From Clostridia bacterium (GTDB lineage Bacteria; Bacillota; Clostridia; Oscillospirales; CAG-272), in assembly GCA_017502975.1 (NCBI GenBank), contig JAFVTV010000037.1, positions 1-64,000 on the forward strand: a DNA stretch of 64,000 nucleotides, read 5' to 3'. Below the pieces are notes generated by a model. It did not search any database. It had not been told where the DNA came from and was given only the letters and a program-made list of their open reading frames with translations. Below, piece after piece: positions 1 to 7,346 of this stretch (positions are counted from its first letter, which is position 1; every line of letters starts with the position of its first letter). Position numbers and translations under genes: made by a program.

Positions 1-141
1 CGCCATAAAGATTCGTCAGCGCATTCACTTTGGTTGTGCGGGAGTTGAGAATTTCCTCTTCCGTTGCCGTGCGCTCTGCTCCGTCCGCAGCCAACAGCTC
101 GTTGAGATGAGCTTCCGTATAAGCCCCCGTAAAGATAATTT
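1..141 (-). CDS. Partial coding fragment of unknown function, fused to 16S rRNA
   Basis: Reading the minus strand from 141 to the contig end gives an uninterrupted frame (about 46 residues, beginning [16 protein letters not shown] and ending NALTNLYG) with an amino-acid mix typical of a real protein, rich in Ala, Glu, Thr and Leu. It has no start codon: it begins exactly where the 16S similarity stops. The piece therefore appears to be the inside of a gene joined to rRNA DNA, most simply by an assembly error. I do not recognise the family. An alternative is a genuine insertion within the 16S gene, which I consider unlikely. Confidence 0.4.
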
Positions 142-457
142 CCAATGTGGCCGTTCAACCTCTCAGTCCGGCTACTGATCGTCGACTTGGTAGGCCGTTA
201 CCCCACCAACTATCTAATCAGACGCGAGCCCATCCTTTTGCAATAAATCTTTGCAGGCTGTACGATGCCGTACTACCTGGTTATGCGGTATTAGCGTCCG
301 TTTCCAGACGTTATCCCCCACAAAAGGGCAGGTTGCTCACGCGTTACTCACCCGTCCGCCACTGATCAGAGAGCCGAAGCCCTCATCACCGTTCGACTTG
401 AATGTGTTATGCACGCCGCCAGCGTTAATCCTGAGCCAGGATCAAACTCTCGAAATC
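142..457 (-). rRNA. 16S ribosomal RNA, 5' portion only
   Basis: The reverse complement contains the universal 5' 16S signature AGAGTTTGATCCTGGCTCAG (431-450), the GTGAGTAACGCGTG block and the GGTGGGGTAACGGCCTACCAAG block, ending at CCACATTGG. The mature 5' end should lie near 457, judged from the distance to AGAGTTTGAT in E. coli. The expected continuation (ACTGAGACACGG) is absent: the rRNA stops after about 316 nt, near E. coli position 320, and is replaced by coding-like DNA. This is a truncated gene copy at a contig edge. Confidence 0.95.
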
Positions 458-648
458 ATAGTATCTTAAGCTCCGGCGAAGGAGCGTAAAATCAATTCCG
501 AGCTTGATTGCTCATACTTTTACTTTTAAAGAGTATTTCTCTTTCAGAATTGTCGAGATATTTTCGCACTTGCTGTGCTTCATACTATCTCTCGTTGTTC
601 AATTTTCAAAGACCATTCGCCTCCGCCTTTTTTCGCGGCGACCTTTTG
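458..648 (-). other. rRNA operon leader
   Basis: This is the transcribed leader between promoter P2 and the mature 16S 5' end. On the minus strand it carries TCTTTGAAAATTGAACAAC (about 596-614), the sequence commonly seen in Bacillota rRNA leaders around processing and antitermination signals. No open frame here looks coding. Confidence 0.6.
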
Positions 649-677
649 ATTATACCACGTTTAAATCGACTTGTCAA
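649..677 (-). promoter_or_regulatory. rrn promoter P2 (sigma-A)
   Basis: On the minus strand TTGACA (672-677) and TATAAT (649-654) are separated by exactly 17 bp, a perfect vegetative promoter, about 190 bp upstream of the mature 16S 5' end. Confidence 0.85.
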
Positions 678-731
678 TACCTTTTTTGCTTTTTCAAAAG
701 TTTTTTGACGGATTTTTGCGGTGGTTTTTAT

Positions 732-760
732 ATAATATCATAAATCCCTCCTTTTGTCAA
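732..760 (-). promoter_or_regulatory. rrn promoter P1 (sigma-A)
   Basis: On the minus strand TTGACA (755-760) and TATTAT (732-737) have a 17 bp spacer. Together with the promoter at 649-677 it forms the tandem P1/P2 arrangement typical of rRNA operons. The AT-rich DNA upstream (761-940) would serve as an UP-element region and holds nothing else except a short direct repeat, TTACAATATAT at 819 and 841. Confidence 0.75.
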
Positions 761-941
761 TAGATTTTATCGGTGTTTTTGGCGTTTTTTGCTTAAATAT
801 TTTATTTCAAACAATCGGTTACAATATATGGATAAAAGCATTACAATATATAGACTTTCTACCACTATAGCAAATAAGTGCTTTCTTTTATGTATTTTAA
901 GAAAGCAATTTATATTTTTTCAAGTTCTGCCAAAATTCCTC

Positions 942-970
942 TTGACAAGCGCATCTTTTGCCGCTATAAT
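942..970 (+). promoter_or_regulatory. tRNA gene promoter
   Basis: TTGACA (942-947), a 17 bp spacer and TATAAT (965-970), with the tRNA starting 13 bp after the -10 box. It is a consensus sigma-A promoter driving a single tRNA, divergent from the rrn promoters. Confidence 0.85.
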
Positions 971-982
971 AATATGGTATTC

Positions 983-1059
983 GGGCCATTAGCTCAGTTG
1001 GTCAGAGCCACCGGCTCATAACCGGTTGGTCCAAGGTTCGAGCCCTTGATGGCCCACCA
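983..1059 (+). tRNA. tRNA with CAT anticodon (Met, or Ile2 if C34 is modified)
   Basis: This is a canonical 77-nt cloverleaf. Acceptor strands GGGCCAT (983-989) and ATGGCCC (1049-1055) pair, the D arm contains AGCTCAGTTGG, the anticodon stem ACCGG/CCGGT encloses loop CTCATAA with anticodon CAT at 1017-1019, and T stem CAAGG/CCTTG encloses TTCGAGC. CCA is encoded (1057-1059). It is an elongator type (closed acceptor, no initiator C1-A72 mismatch). Sequence alone does not settle whether it is tRNA-Met or the TilS-modified tRNA-Ile2; the CTCATAA loop suits either. Confidence 0.93.
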
Positions 1060-1063
1060 AAAA

Positions 1064-1100
1064 GGGCACCCCCGCCGAAATGGCGGGGGTGCCCTTTTTT
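1064..1100 (+). terminator. Intrinsic terminator of the tRNA gene
   Basis: A 13-bp GC-rich stem (GGGCACCCCCGCC, 1064-1076, with GGCGGGGGTGCCC, 1082-1094) is closed by a 5-nt loop and followed by TTTTTT. Confidence 0.95.
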
Positions 1101-1106
1101 GCTGAT

Positions 1107-1127
1107 CCATCAAGCACGGCTCGAACC
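1107..1127 (-). repeat. Inverted copy of the tRNA 3' end with a 3-nt insertion
   Basis: The minus strand reads GGTTCGAGCC-GTG-CTTGATGG, identical to the tRNA T-arm/acceptor sequence GGTTCGAGCCCTTGATGG (1035-1052) except for the inserted GTG. It lies just beyond the tRNA terminator and is not part of a complete tRNA. Confidence 0.75.
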
Positions 1128-1212
1128 AACAGAAGATTGCAAATCCCTAAAATGAAAACAATATGTTAAACAACCTATGAAAAAGCAAAACAAAATTATA
1201 AACAATCTGCTC

Positions 1213-1229
1213 GCGTCGCCTGCGGCGAC
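1213..1229. repeat. GC-rich hairpin
   Basis: CGTCGCC-TGC-GGCGACG forms a 7-bp stem, itself flanked by GCTCG (1209) and CGAGC (1235). There is no T tract. It sits between the two copies of the tRNA 3' end in an otherwise gene-free stretch. Confidence 0.5.
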
Positions 1230-1234
1230 GTTAA

Positions 1235-1249
1235 CGAGCCCTTGATGGC
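1235..1249 (+). repeat. Direct copy of the tRNA 3' end (att-like)
   Basis: CGAGCCCTTGATGGC is identical over 15 nt to tRNA positions 1039-1053 (T loop through acceptor stem). A direct repeat of a tRNA 3' end close downstream is the usual footprint of site-specific integration, but no integrase or cargo lies between, only about 180 bp. Confidence 0.6.
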
Positions 1250-1255
1250 AGCAAA

Positions 1256-1286
1256 GGGGCACTCCCTACCGGAGCGCCCCTTTTTA
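1256..1286. terminator. Terminator hairpin between the tRNA region and the cupin gene
   Basis: GGGGCACTCC-CTACC-GGAGCGCCCC followed by TTTTTAT on the plus strand. It lies just downstream of the minus-strand cupin gene and could act for both strands, although the T tract favours the plus strand. Confidence 0.7.
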
Positions 1287-1300
1287 TACTCCATTTTGAT

Positions 1301-1624
1301 TTATTTTACGAAATCCTCACGCATCGGCGTAAAGATATCAAGCAGCGTTCCCTTTTTCAGGCATACAACGCCGTGCGGCACGTCAGCATCAGTAATATAG
1401 GTATCTCCCTTTACGATAACGCGCACCTCATCACCAATGGTTGCGCGGAACTCACCCTCAAGAACGTAGGAGATCTGCGTGTGCGGATGACTGTGCATGG
1501 CACCAACGGCATCCTTATCAAAATCGACCTGAACCGCCATCATATTTTTATCATAGGACAAAATTTTTCTTCTTACACCGCCACCAAGCTCGGTATAAGG
1601 AATATCAGCAGTTTTTGTAAACAT
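1301..1624 (-). CDS. Cupin-domain protein
   Basis: A 107-residue single-domain cupin. Motif 1 is visible as GAMHSHPHTQISYVLEGEF (two or three metal-ligand His plus the Glu) and motif 2 as GDTYITDADVPHGV, with the later His. The whole chain is one small beta-barrel, the usual size for stand-alone cupins of the AraC-ligand/quercetinase-like group. Such proteins bind a metal and act as small enzymes, isomerases or sensors; the substrate cannot be told from sequence. It is monocistronic, with a consensus promoter at 1662-1690 and a terminator hairpin beyond its stop. Confidence 0.85.
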   Translation of the reverse strand: MFTKTADIPYTELGGGVRRKILSYDKNMMAVQVDFDKDAVGAMHSHPHTQISYVLEGEFRATIGDEVRVIVKGDTYITDADVPHGVVCLKKGTLLDIFTPMREDFVK

Positions 1625-1661
1625 ATTTAGTCACCTCAAAGAAAATATTTTATACATTTAT

Positions 1662-1690
1662 ATTATACTTCCCCAAAGCCCTGTTGTCAA
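1662..1690 (-). promoter_or_regulatory. Promoter of the cupin gene
   Basis: On the minus strand TTGACA (1685-1690), 17 bp, TATAAT (1662-1667), about 38 bp upstream of the start codon. Confidence 0.8.
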
Positions 1691-1774
1691 GCAAAAAAAA
1701 TTTTTTTCAACTACATCATTCGTGCTCTTTCTCGCCTTCACTTTGTTATACTAAACAAAAAAGGAGAAAAAACA

Positions 1775-2407
1775 ATGAAAAAGAAGTTGTTATTTTTAAT
1801 ACTGTGCATGCTACTCTCGCTATCAGGATGTGCGATCGAAATTCCTAACGAAAGCACCGACATCAAGGAAAATGATGCAAACCTTACACGCATTGCAGAG
1901 CTTGAGGCAGAGCTGCAGCAGGCACGTGCAGAGCATTACATCAGCCAAAGCGCACTGACACAGGAAATTGAAGATCTTAAGGCAAAAATCGCCGTGCTCA
2001 CAGGCAAAAACGAAAACACCGATGACAGCAACAGCGGCACAAGCGCCATGGTATTTCATTATAGAGTTGAAAACGGCCAGGCAACCATTACGGGCTACGA
2101 AGGGTCGGCAACCTTGGTGGAGATCCCGGCAACACTTGATGGATACTCCGTAAAAAAAATAGGCGAGCGAGCCTTTGAGGGAAACACGGCACTTGCTGCC
2201 ATTGTAATGCCAACAGGCGTTGAGGAGATCGACTGGTTTGCTTTTTACGATTGCAGTTCCCTACTTGATATCACAATTCCTACGACAGTTAAAAGTATTG
2301 GGCATGCCGTATTTGACGGATGTACACACGTGACAATCACTTGCCCAGCCGGTTCTTATGCTGAAAGTTATGCCAAAAGCTACGGCATTACTTACAGAAA
2401 TCAATAA
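1775..2407 (+). CDS. Lipoprotein with coiled coil and BspA-type leucine-rich repeats
   Basis: This 210-residue protein begins with a lipoprotein signal peptide (MKKKLLFLILCMLLSLSGC; lipobox LSGC, Cys19), so it should be anchored on the outer face of the membrane. Residues about 38-75 form a charged heptad-rich coiled coil (LTRIAELEAELQQARAEHY and on). The C-terminal 120 residues hold three to four LRR_5/BspA-like repeats, seen as IGERAFEGNTALAAIVMPTG, IDWFAFYDCSSLLDITIPTT and IGHAVFDGCTHVTITCPAGS. The last repeat ends in the usual capping form (YAESYAKSYGITYR). BspA-like repeats mediate adhesion or binding of extracellular ligands. The start follows AAAAAGGAGAAAAAACA. Monocistronic. Confidence 0.85.
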   Translation: MKKKLLFLILCMLLSLSGCAIEIPNESTDIKENDANLTRIAELEAELQQARAEHYISQSALTQEIEDLKAKIAVLTGKNENTDDSNSGTSAMVFHYRVENGQATITGYEGSATLVEIPATLDGYSVKKIGERAFEGNTALAAIVMPTGVEEIDWFAFYDCSSLLDITIPTTVKSIGHAVFDGCTHVTITCPAGSYAESYAKSYGITYRNQ

Positions 2408-2433
2408 CCCCAATAGATCCACATTCTGAAAAC

Positions 2434-2474
2434 AAATGAAGCACAGTGTCAAAAGCACTGTGCTTCATTTTTTA
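2434..2474. terminator. Bidirectional terminator between convergent genes
   Basis: AAATGAAGCACAGTG (2434-2448) pairs with CACTGTGCTTCATTT (2456-2470), with A and T runs on both sides. It serves the lipoprotein (plus) and topB (minus). Confidence 0.9.
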
Positions 2475-4586
2475 TCAAGAGAAATCAAATACTGCCTTTC
2501 CCTCTTTCAGGCACAGGGCAGCATCGAAGGGCTTGCCTGATTTTTTGGAAACAAAGCCCTTGATTTTTGAGGTTTTACCGTTTGAGAGTAACAGGCGCAT
2601 ATTCGCAGCAGAAATTACCCTACCGCAGATTGAGGTGTTGACGCGAAAATCGCATCCCTCCTTATAACCCGTGCAGCCGTAACTGAATTTGCCGCGGATC
2701 ACGCGCTTACCGCATACGGGACAGTTCCCTACCTCCTCGCCAAACACACCGATCTCGGTATCCTCCTCAATGGATTGCTCCTTTTTGGCAAAGACCGCTT
2801 TCACCTCATCGGCGGCAAGCGCCACGCTCTGGTCAACAGACATTTCACCGCGAAATACTTTTTTCAGCGCCTTGCCCATTTCACTGGTGCGGAACTTATC
2901 CATACGGATCTCAAGCCGATCAAGGCTTTCTATTAGATATTCACCACCCGGCAAAATCGTGTAAACATCCTTATTGAGCGCAATGTATCCGCTTTTTCTG
3001 GCATTGTCGATAATGCCTGTTCGCGTTGCCTCAGTACCGAGCTCAAGGCCCTCAAATACAGCCTTATAATCCTCACTGTCATCGCTTCCCACTGCATCCT
3101 CAGCCGCCGCCTTTTCATCACGGAAGGGGTTTTTGAGATAGTTGTTGAGCGTTTCAATGGTATAGTGCTTTGGTGGCGTTGTTTCCTTTTCCTTGGGCGC
3201 GAAGGCAATATTCACCACATCACCCTTTGCAAGCTTGGGTAAGACCTTGTCCTTTTGCGTGGCATCGTCGTATTTCATCCAGCCGCGCTCTATAATAACA
3301 AGCCCCTTAAGCAAAAATTCCTCGATCTCCCCCACAGCAACAGTGATCTCTGTGCGCTCCGCCGTACACGGCTCGGCACAAAATACCGCGACAAAGCGGC
3401 GGAATACTGTGGCATACACCAAATTTTCACGCTCGGAAAGTTCACCCTTTTTCGGGATTTTATAAGTGGGCGTGAGAGCCGAGTGAGATTCGATCTTGCT
3501 ATCGTCAAAGATCTTAGGACTATCCTTAAAGCACACAGCATAGCCGAGATTTTTGCACTGCGCAAGGATCTTGCGCATTTTATCCTTTTCAGCCGTGGCA
3601 AGATACTCCGAATTGGTACGGGGATAGGTGAGATATCCCTTTTCATAAAGTCCTTGGATAATGGCAAGGCTATCTGCCATAGACATTTTATACTTTTTTC
3701 CAAGCACGTTTTGGAGTTTGGAAAGCGAGTAAAGCTTGCCCGGCTGGAGAGTATCTTTCTTGCGCTTGACCGACTTGACCACGGCACCTGCCGCATTCAT
3801 AGCGGCACAAAGCTCCGCTGCCTTTTCTCTGCCTTCTTTCGTGTCGTCAAGCTTTTGCTTGCTTGTCAGCTCCACGCGCTCGCCATTTGTTTCGGCATTG
3901 CTGTATGGCACGAGGTATTTTCCCGGCACAAAATTTCGAATTGCCATATCGCGGTCATAAACAGCACGAACAATGGGTGCGATCACGCGACCGACACGCA
4001 GTAAGGTGCCGCTTTTAATGGTAGCATACCGTGTAAGATTAACGCCGTAAAGCCAATCGATATAGGTGCGCGCAAGCCCCTCATTTGCAAGATTTTGATA
4101 GTTTTCAGCATCACCGAGATTTTGCAGTGCCTCGGCAACCGTTTCGGGCGTTTGATCGGGGAGCCACAGCCTTTTTTGCACCTTAGGTGTTTTAAGCGCG
4201 TGCTCAACGCAAAGGCGCACGATGATCTCTCCCTCACGGTCGGCATCACCTGCATTTACAATCACATCTACATCGGGGCGGTTACACAGCGCCACAATGG
4301 TTTGAAACTGCTTTTGAACGCCTGCATCTACGCTTTTTTTATCCTTATCGTGACGCAATTCAAAGCGAAATTTTGAAGGGATGCAAGGAAGATTATCAAG
4401 CGTCCAGCGGGCGCTTGGCTCTCCCCCCACATAGCTTTCAATATCAACAAGTGAAAAAAGATGACCGAATGCCCATGTGATGAGATACCCCTCGCCCTCC
4501 AAATACCCGTCGCGGCGAGCAAGCTTTCCAATACCTGCGGCAATATTTCTTGCCAAGCTCGGTTTTTCTGCAATAATAAGTATCAT
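2475..4586 (-). CDS. topB: DNA topoisomerase III (type IA)
   Basis: About 703 residues. The Toprim domain starts with MILIIAEKPSLARNIA and carries the acidic triad region NAGDADREGE. The catalytic tyrosine lies in GYLTYPRTNSEYL. The C-terminus has a zinc-ribbon-like region (CPVCGKR...YGCTGYKEGC...CG) followed by a topoisomerase C-terminal repeat ending KEGKAVFDFS. The enzyme cleaves and passes single strands to unlink DNA. I place the start at 4586 and not at the in-frame ATG 21 bp upstream, because AAAGGAGGTGA sits just before it inside that upstream extension. It lies 21 bp after rqcH and is probably co-transcribed with it. Confidence 0.95.
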   Translation of the reverse strand: MILIIAEKPSLARNIAAGIGKLARRDGYLEGEGYLITWAFGHLFSLVDIESYVGGEPSARWTLDNLPCIPSKFRFELRHDKDKKSVDAGVQKQFQTIVALCNRPDVDVIVNAGDADREGEIIVRLCVEHALKTPKVQKRLWLPDQTPETVAEALQNLGDAENYQNLANEGLARTYIDWLYGVNLTRYATIKSGTLLRVGRVIAPIVRAVYDRDMAIRNFVPGKYLVPYSNAETNGERVELTSKQKLDDTKEGREKAAELCAAMNAAGAVVKSVKRKKDTLQPGKLYSLSKLQNVLGKKYKMSMADSLAIIQGLYEKGYLTYPRTNSEYLATAEKDKMRKILAQCKNLGYAVCFKDSPKIFDDSKIESHSALTPTYKIPKKGELSERENLVYATVFRRFVAVFCAEPCTAERTEITVAVGEIEEFLLKGLVIIERGWMKYDDATQKDKVLPKLAKGDVVNIAFAPKEKETTPPKHYTIETLNNYLKNPFRDEKAAAEDAVGSDDSEDYKAVFEGLELGTEATRTGIIDNARKSGYIALNKDVYTILPGGEYLIESLDRLEIRMDKFRTSEMGKALKKVFRGEMSVDQSVALAADEVKAVFAKKEQSIEEDTEIGVFGEEVGNCPVCGKRVIRGKFSYGCTGYKEGCDFRVNTSICGRVISAANMRLLLSNGKTSKIKGFVSKKSGKPFDAALCLKEGKAVFDFS

Positions 4587-4607
4587 ACGGTCACCTCCTT
4601 TTATCAT

Positions 4608-6371
4608 TTATTTTATGCGCAGCTTGGCAATCTCCTCTTTATCAGGAGAAACGGTTGCGCTCCAATTGGTATGGTAAACCACATAACCGGGCTTTGCCCC
4701 GGGTGCCTTTTTGAGATTGCGCACGGTGGTGTAATCTACCTCCGTTAGGGGCGCACCCTCTGCCGCCGAAAAAATGGCGGCTATGGAAGCAGCCTCGGTA
4801 AAATCCTCGGCGGGCGGCTCCCCCTTGCCCTCAAGCAGCATCACCACGTGAGAGCCGGGCTTGTTTTTGGCATGAAACCAAAAGTCGGTTTTTGTAGCAA
4901 TTTTATGTGTGATATATTCGTTTTGAAGGTTGTTTTTGCCGCAAAGCACACGGTATCCGCCCGTTGTACGATACTCGGCAAAGGCGGGTGCGGGTGTACC
5001 GCGCCCCTTACGCTCGGCAGCCTTCACGCGAGAGGCATATCCGCTTCTCGTCAATTCCTCGCGAATTTCCAAGAGATCGGTGGGGGTTTCAGCAGTTGAA
5101 AGTGCCGCATCTACCGTTGCAAGATATAAAAGCTCTGCCTCACCAAGTGCGATCTGACGTGTAAGCTCCACGCGTGCATTTTTGCTTTTGGTATATTTTT
5201 TATAATATCTCTGTGCGTTGGCAGTAGGGGAAAGACGCGCATCAAGTGCCACCTCTACTGTGCCAAAAGTGCCGTCATCACGGTAATCCTCATAATCCGT
5301 AAGGGTTACTTTCGTATCCCCTCGTTGCAGCATATAGCAATTGGCAACGATCAGATCGCCCATGCGCTTATACTCTTCACCCTTTTCACATTCCGCAAGC
5401 TCTGCACGCTGTAATTCCAATTTATGCGAGATACGGGTGCGCGCATTCGCAAGCAAGCGCAAAATATCCGTTGCGCGCTGCTTTACGCGTGCTTCCCTAT
5501 CGCGTGTGCCAAACCACACGTCAAGCAAGGCACTGGGGCTTTGCATATCCCTGCGCTCCTTATATTGCAAAAGCGGCAAAAAGGCATATTCGCGCGGTGC
5601 GCCCTTCTCATCAAAAATAATGCAAGGAGAAAAATTCTTATTTTTCACATCCGAGAAAACACCTGAAAACACAGCAAAGAGCTCCGATGGATCGATCTCT
5701 GAAAGTGCGGTATCGGTTTCACCCGTCACACGATAAACGATCTCACGTGCGACGGTTGCGCTAACGCCAAGAAAGGTTGTCGTGATCCACCTATCGGCAG
5801 GGCGATCACCGCCCGCCGCATATGCAGACAAAAAAGCCTCAAGCGAGGTATGCAAGGGGTCAGTTTTTTGTTGGGGAGGCGGCAATTCATATCGCATACC
5901 GGGCAACACCTGCCGCAATGTGCTTGTGGTAAAATCCACAGGGCGCAGCACAGCAAATATCTTTCCCTCACCGTCGGTAAAGATAAGATTGCTGTATTTC
6001 CCCATCATCTCCGCCACAAGGCGCGATTTGGTGGGAAAGCCCATTTCATCGCGCGTGTCCCATTCCATAACGAGCACGCGCTCAAAGCCCTCCTGCCACA
6101 CGCGGGAAAGTCGTGCACCCGAGAGCCTTTTGCGCAAAAGCATACAAAACTGCGGCGGATTTTGCGGGTTTTCCATGGGGATCTCTGTAAATCCCACGCG
6201 CGGATTGGCAGACCCTGCGTTTAAGAGCAACCGCTTTCCACCCGCAAAGGTGCGCATTTGAAGCACTATGGCATCATGCTCGGGCTGATAGATCTTTTCA
6301 ATGGCGGCGCCAATCGCCACAGTCTTTAATTCTGCCGCGACTGCGGCAAGAAAGCCTGCATCAAATGCCAT
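4608..6371 (-). CDS. rqcH: NFACT-family ribosome quality-control protein RqcH
   Basis: 587 residues, the usual length for bacterial NFACT proteins (often annotated fibronectin-binding FbpA). The NFACT-N domain is clear (IPMENPQNPPQFCMLLRKRL, EMMGKYSNLIFTD), followed by a helix-rich coiled-coil middle (about 300-420) and the C-terminal NFACT-R domain with TDFWFHAKNKPGSHVVM. In Bacillus subtilis RqcH binds stalled 50S subunits and adds C-terminal alanine tails that target the nascent chain for degradation; by homology the same role is inferred here. AAAGGAG precedes the ATG. It is the first gene of a probable operon with topB. Confidence 0.93.
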   Translation of the reverse strand: MAFDAGFLAAVAAELKTVAIGAAIEKIYQPEHDAIVLQMRTFAGGKRLLLNAGSANPRVGFTEIPMENPQNPPQFCMLLRKRLSGARLSRVWQEGFERVLVMEWDTRDEMGFPTKSRLVAEMMGKYSNLIFTDGEGKIFAVLRPVDFTTSTLRQVLPGMRYELPPPQQKTDPLHTSLEAFLSAYAAGGDRPADRWITTTFLGVSATVAREIVYRVTGETDTALSEIDPSELFAVFSGVFSDVKNKNFSPCIIFDEKGAPREYAFLPLLQYKERRDMQSPSALLDVWFGTRDREARVKQRATDILRLLANARTRISHKLELQRAELAECEKGEEYKRMGDLIVANCYMLQRGDTKVTLTDYEDYRDDGTFGTVEVALDARLSPTANAQRYYKKYTKSKNARVELTRQIALGEAELLYLATVDAALSTAETPTDLLEIREELTRSGYASRVKAAERKGRGTPAPAFAEYRTTGGYRVLCGKNNLQNEYITHKIATKTDFWFHAKNKPGSHVVMLLEGKGEPPAEDFTEAASIAAIFSAAEGAPLTEVDYTTVRNLKKAPGAKPGYVVYHTNWSATVSPDKEEIAKLRIK

Positions 6372-6405
6372 GTGAATGCTCCTTTCTGTTTTTTATTTTA
6401 AAAAA

Positions 6406-7230
6406 TCACGCGCCAAAGAGTGCGGTATCTACCTCGTCAAGCGACGGGAAGATATAATCGGGACGGTCTTTTTCCTCTGCCCCCGCAACATCCTCCATAT
6501 GAGTTTCGCCCGAAAGCACCAAAACAGCGGTAACGCCATGGCGCTTGCCAACTGCGATATCGGTATAAAGACGGTCGCCGAAAATGCACATTTGGTCACA
6601 GGTGTAACCCGTTGCCTCGCAGATCATTTCAATAGTTTCCTTATAGGGCTTACCGAAATACGTGGGAACCTTGCCCGTGGAAGCGGTGACAAATGCAGCA
6701 ATAGCACCACTATCCGGAATAAAGCCTGTTTCGGTAGGACAGTTAAAATCGGGATGTGTGGAGAGATATTCCGCGCCGCCGCGCACAAGGCGGCAAGCGT
6801 TATCCAATTTCTCATAGGTCAGCGTGGTATCAAAGCTGGTTACCACGATATCGGCACGCTCCTCCTTGCCGGTAAGCATAGAAATGTTGTTTTCACGGAA
6901 ATTTTCAACCAATTCATCCGTACCTACAAGATATACGCTTTTACCGGCGCGATGACGCTTTAGGTACTCAATGGTAACATCACCCGAGGTCATGATCTCC
7001 TCAGGTCTAGGAGAAAATCCAAGCTTTTCAAGCTTGTTTACATAATACGCGGTGGTGTGCGACGCGTTGTTGGTAAAGAAGAGCACCTTCTTGCCCGCAG
7101 CGCGCAAATTGTTGATAAAACGAATGGCGAACGGAAATACCTGAAAGCCAAGATAGATCGTGCCATCCATGTCAAAAATGTAGAGTTCCTTCTGCTTTAA
7201 AATGTCGATGTTAGGATTTTGAAAATTCAT
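6406..7230 (-). CDS. HAD-superfamily IIA hydrolase (NagD/AraL-like phosphatase)
   Basis: 274 residues from the start chosen at 7230, which follows AAGGGGACTACT; the frame stays open for 20 more codons upstream but these overlap the promoter. Motif I is YIFDMDGTIYLG (the two catalytic Asp), motif II is VLFFTNNAS (Thr), and motif III/IV is PYKETIEMI...CIFGDRLYTDIAVGKRHG. The long C2-type cap between motifs is typical of the NagD group, cytoplasmic phosphatases that dephosphorylate small sugar or nucleotide phosphates. The exact substrate is unknown. It is divergent from coaW with overlapping promoters. Confidence 0.88.
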   Translation of the reverse strand: MNFQNPNIDILKQKELYIFDMDGTIYLGFQVFPFAIRFINNLRAAGKKVLFFTNNASHTTAYYVNKLEKLGFSPRPEEIMTSGDVTIEYLKRHRAGKSVYLVGTDELVENFRENNISMLTGKEERADIVVTSFDTTLTYEKLDNACRLVRGGAEYLSTHPDFNCPTETGFIPDSGAIAAFVTASTGKVPTYFGKPYKETIEMICEATGYTCDQMCIFGDRLYTDIAVGKRHGVTAVLVLSGETHMEDVAGAEEKDRPDYIFPSLDEVDTALFGA

Positions 7231-7261
7231 AGTAGTCCCCTTAATTTTTTTATACTTTATT

Positions 7262-7290
7262 ATCATATCATACTCTTGATTTTTTTGCAA
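7262..7290 (-). promoter_or_regulatory. Promoter of the HAD hydrolase gene
   Basis: On the minus strand TTGCAA (7285-7290), 17 bp, TATGAT (7262-7267). It overlaps the coaW promoter on the opposite strand, so the two genes may compete for RNA polymerase. Confidence 0.6.
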
Positions 7291-7304
7291 GGCTGTGTTA
7301 CAAT
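7276..7304 (+). promoter_or_regulatory. Promoter of coaW
   Basis: TTGATT (7276-7281), 17 bp, TACAAT (7299-7304), overlapping the divergent promoter. Confidence 0.6.
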
Positions 7305-7346
7305 AAACAACAGAACAATTTTTAAGTAAAAGGAGGCATGCAAAAA

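Noticed and set aside
1-141. Intervening sequence or intron within the 16S gene
   Set aside because: Only one side of the junction is visible and a contig-edge mis-join explains it more simply; no intron signatures seen.
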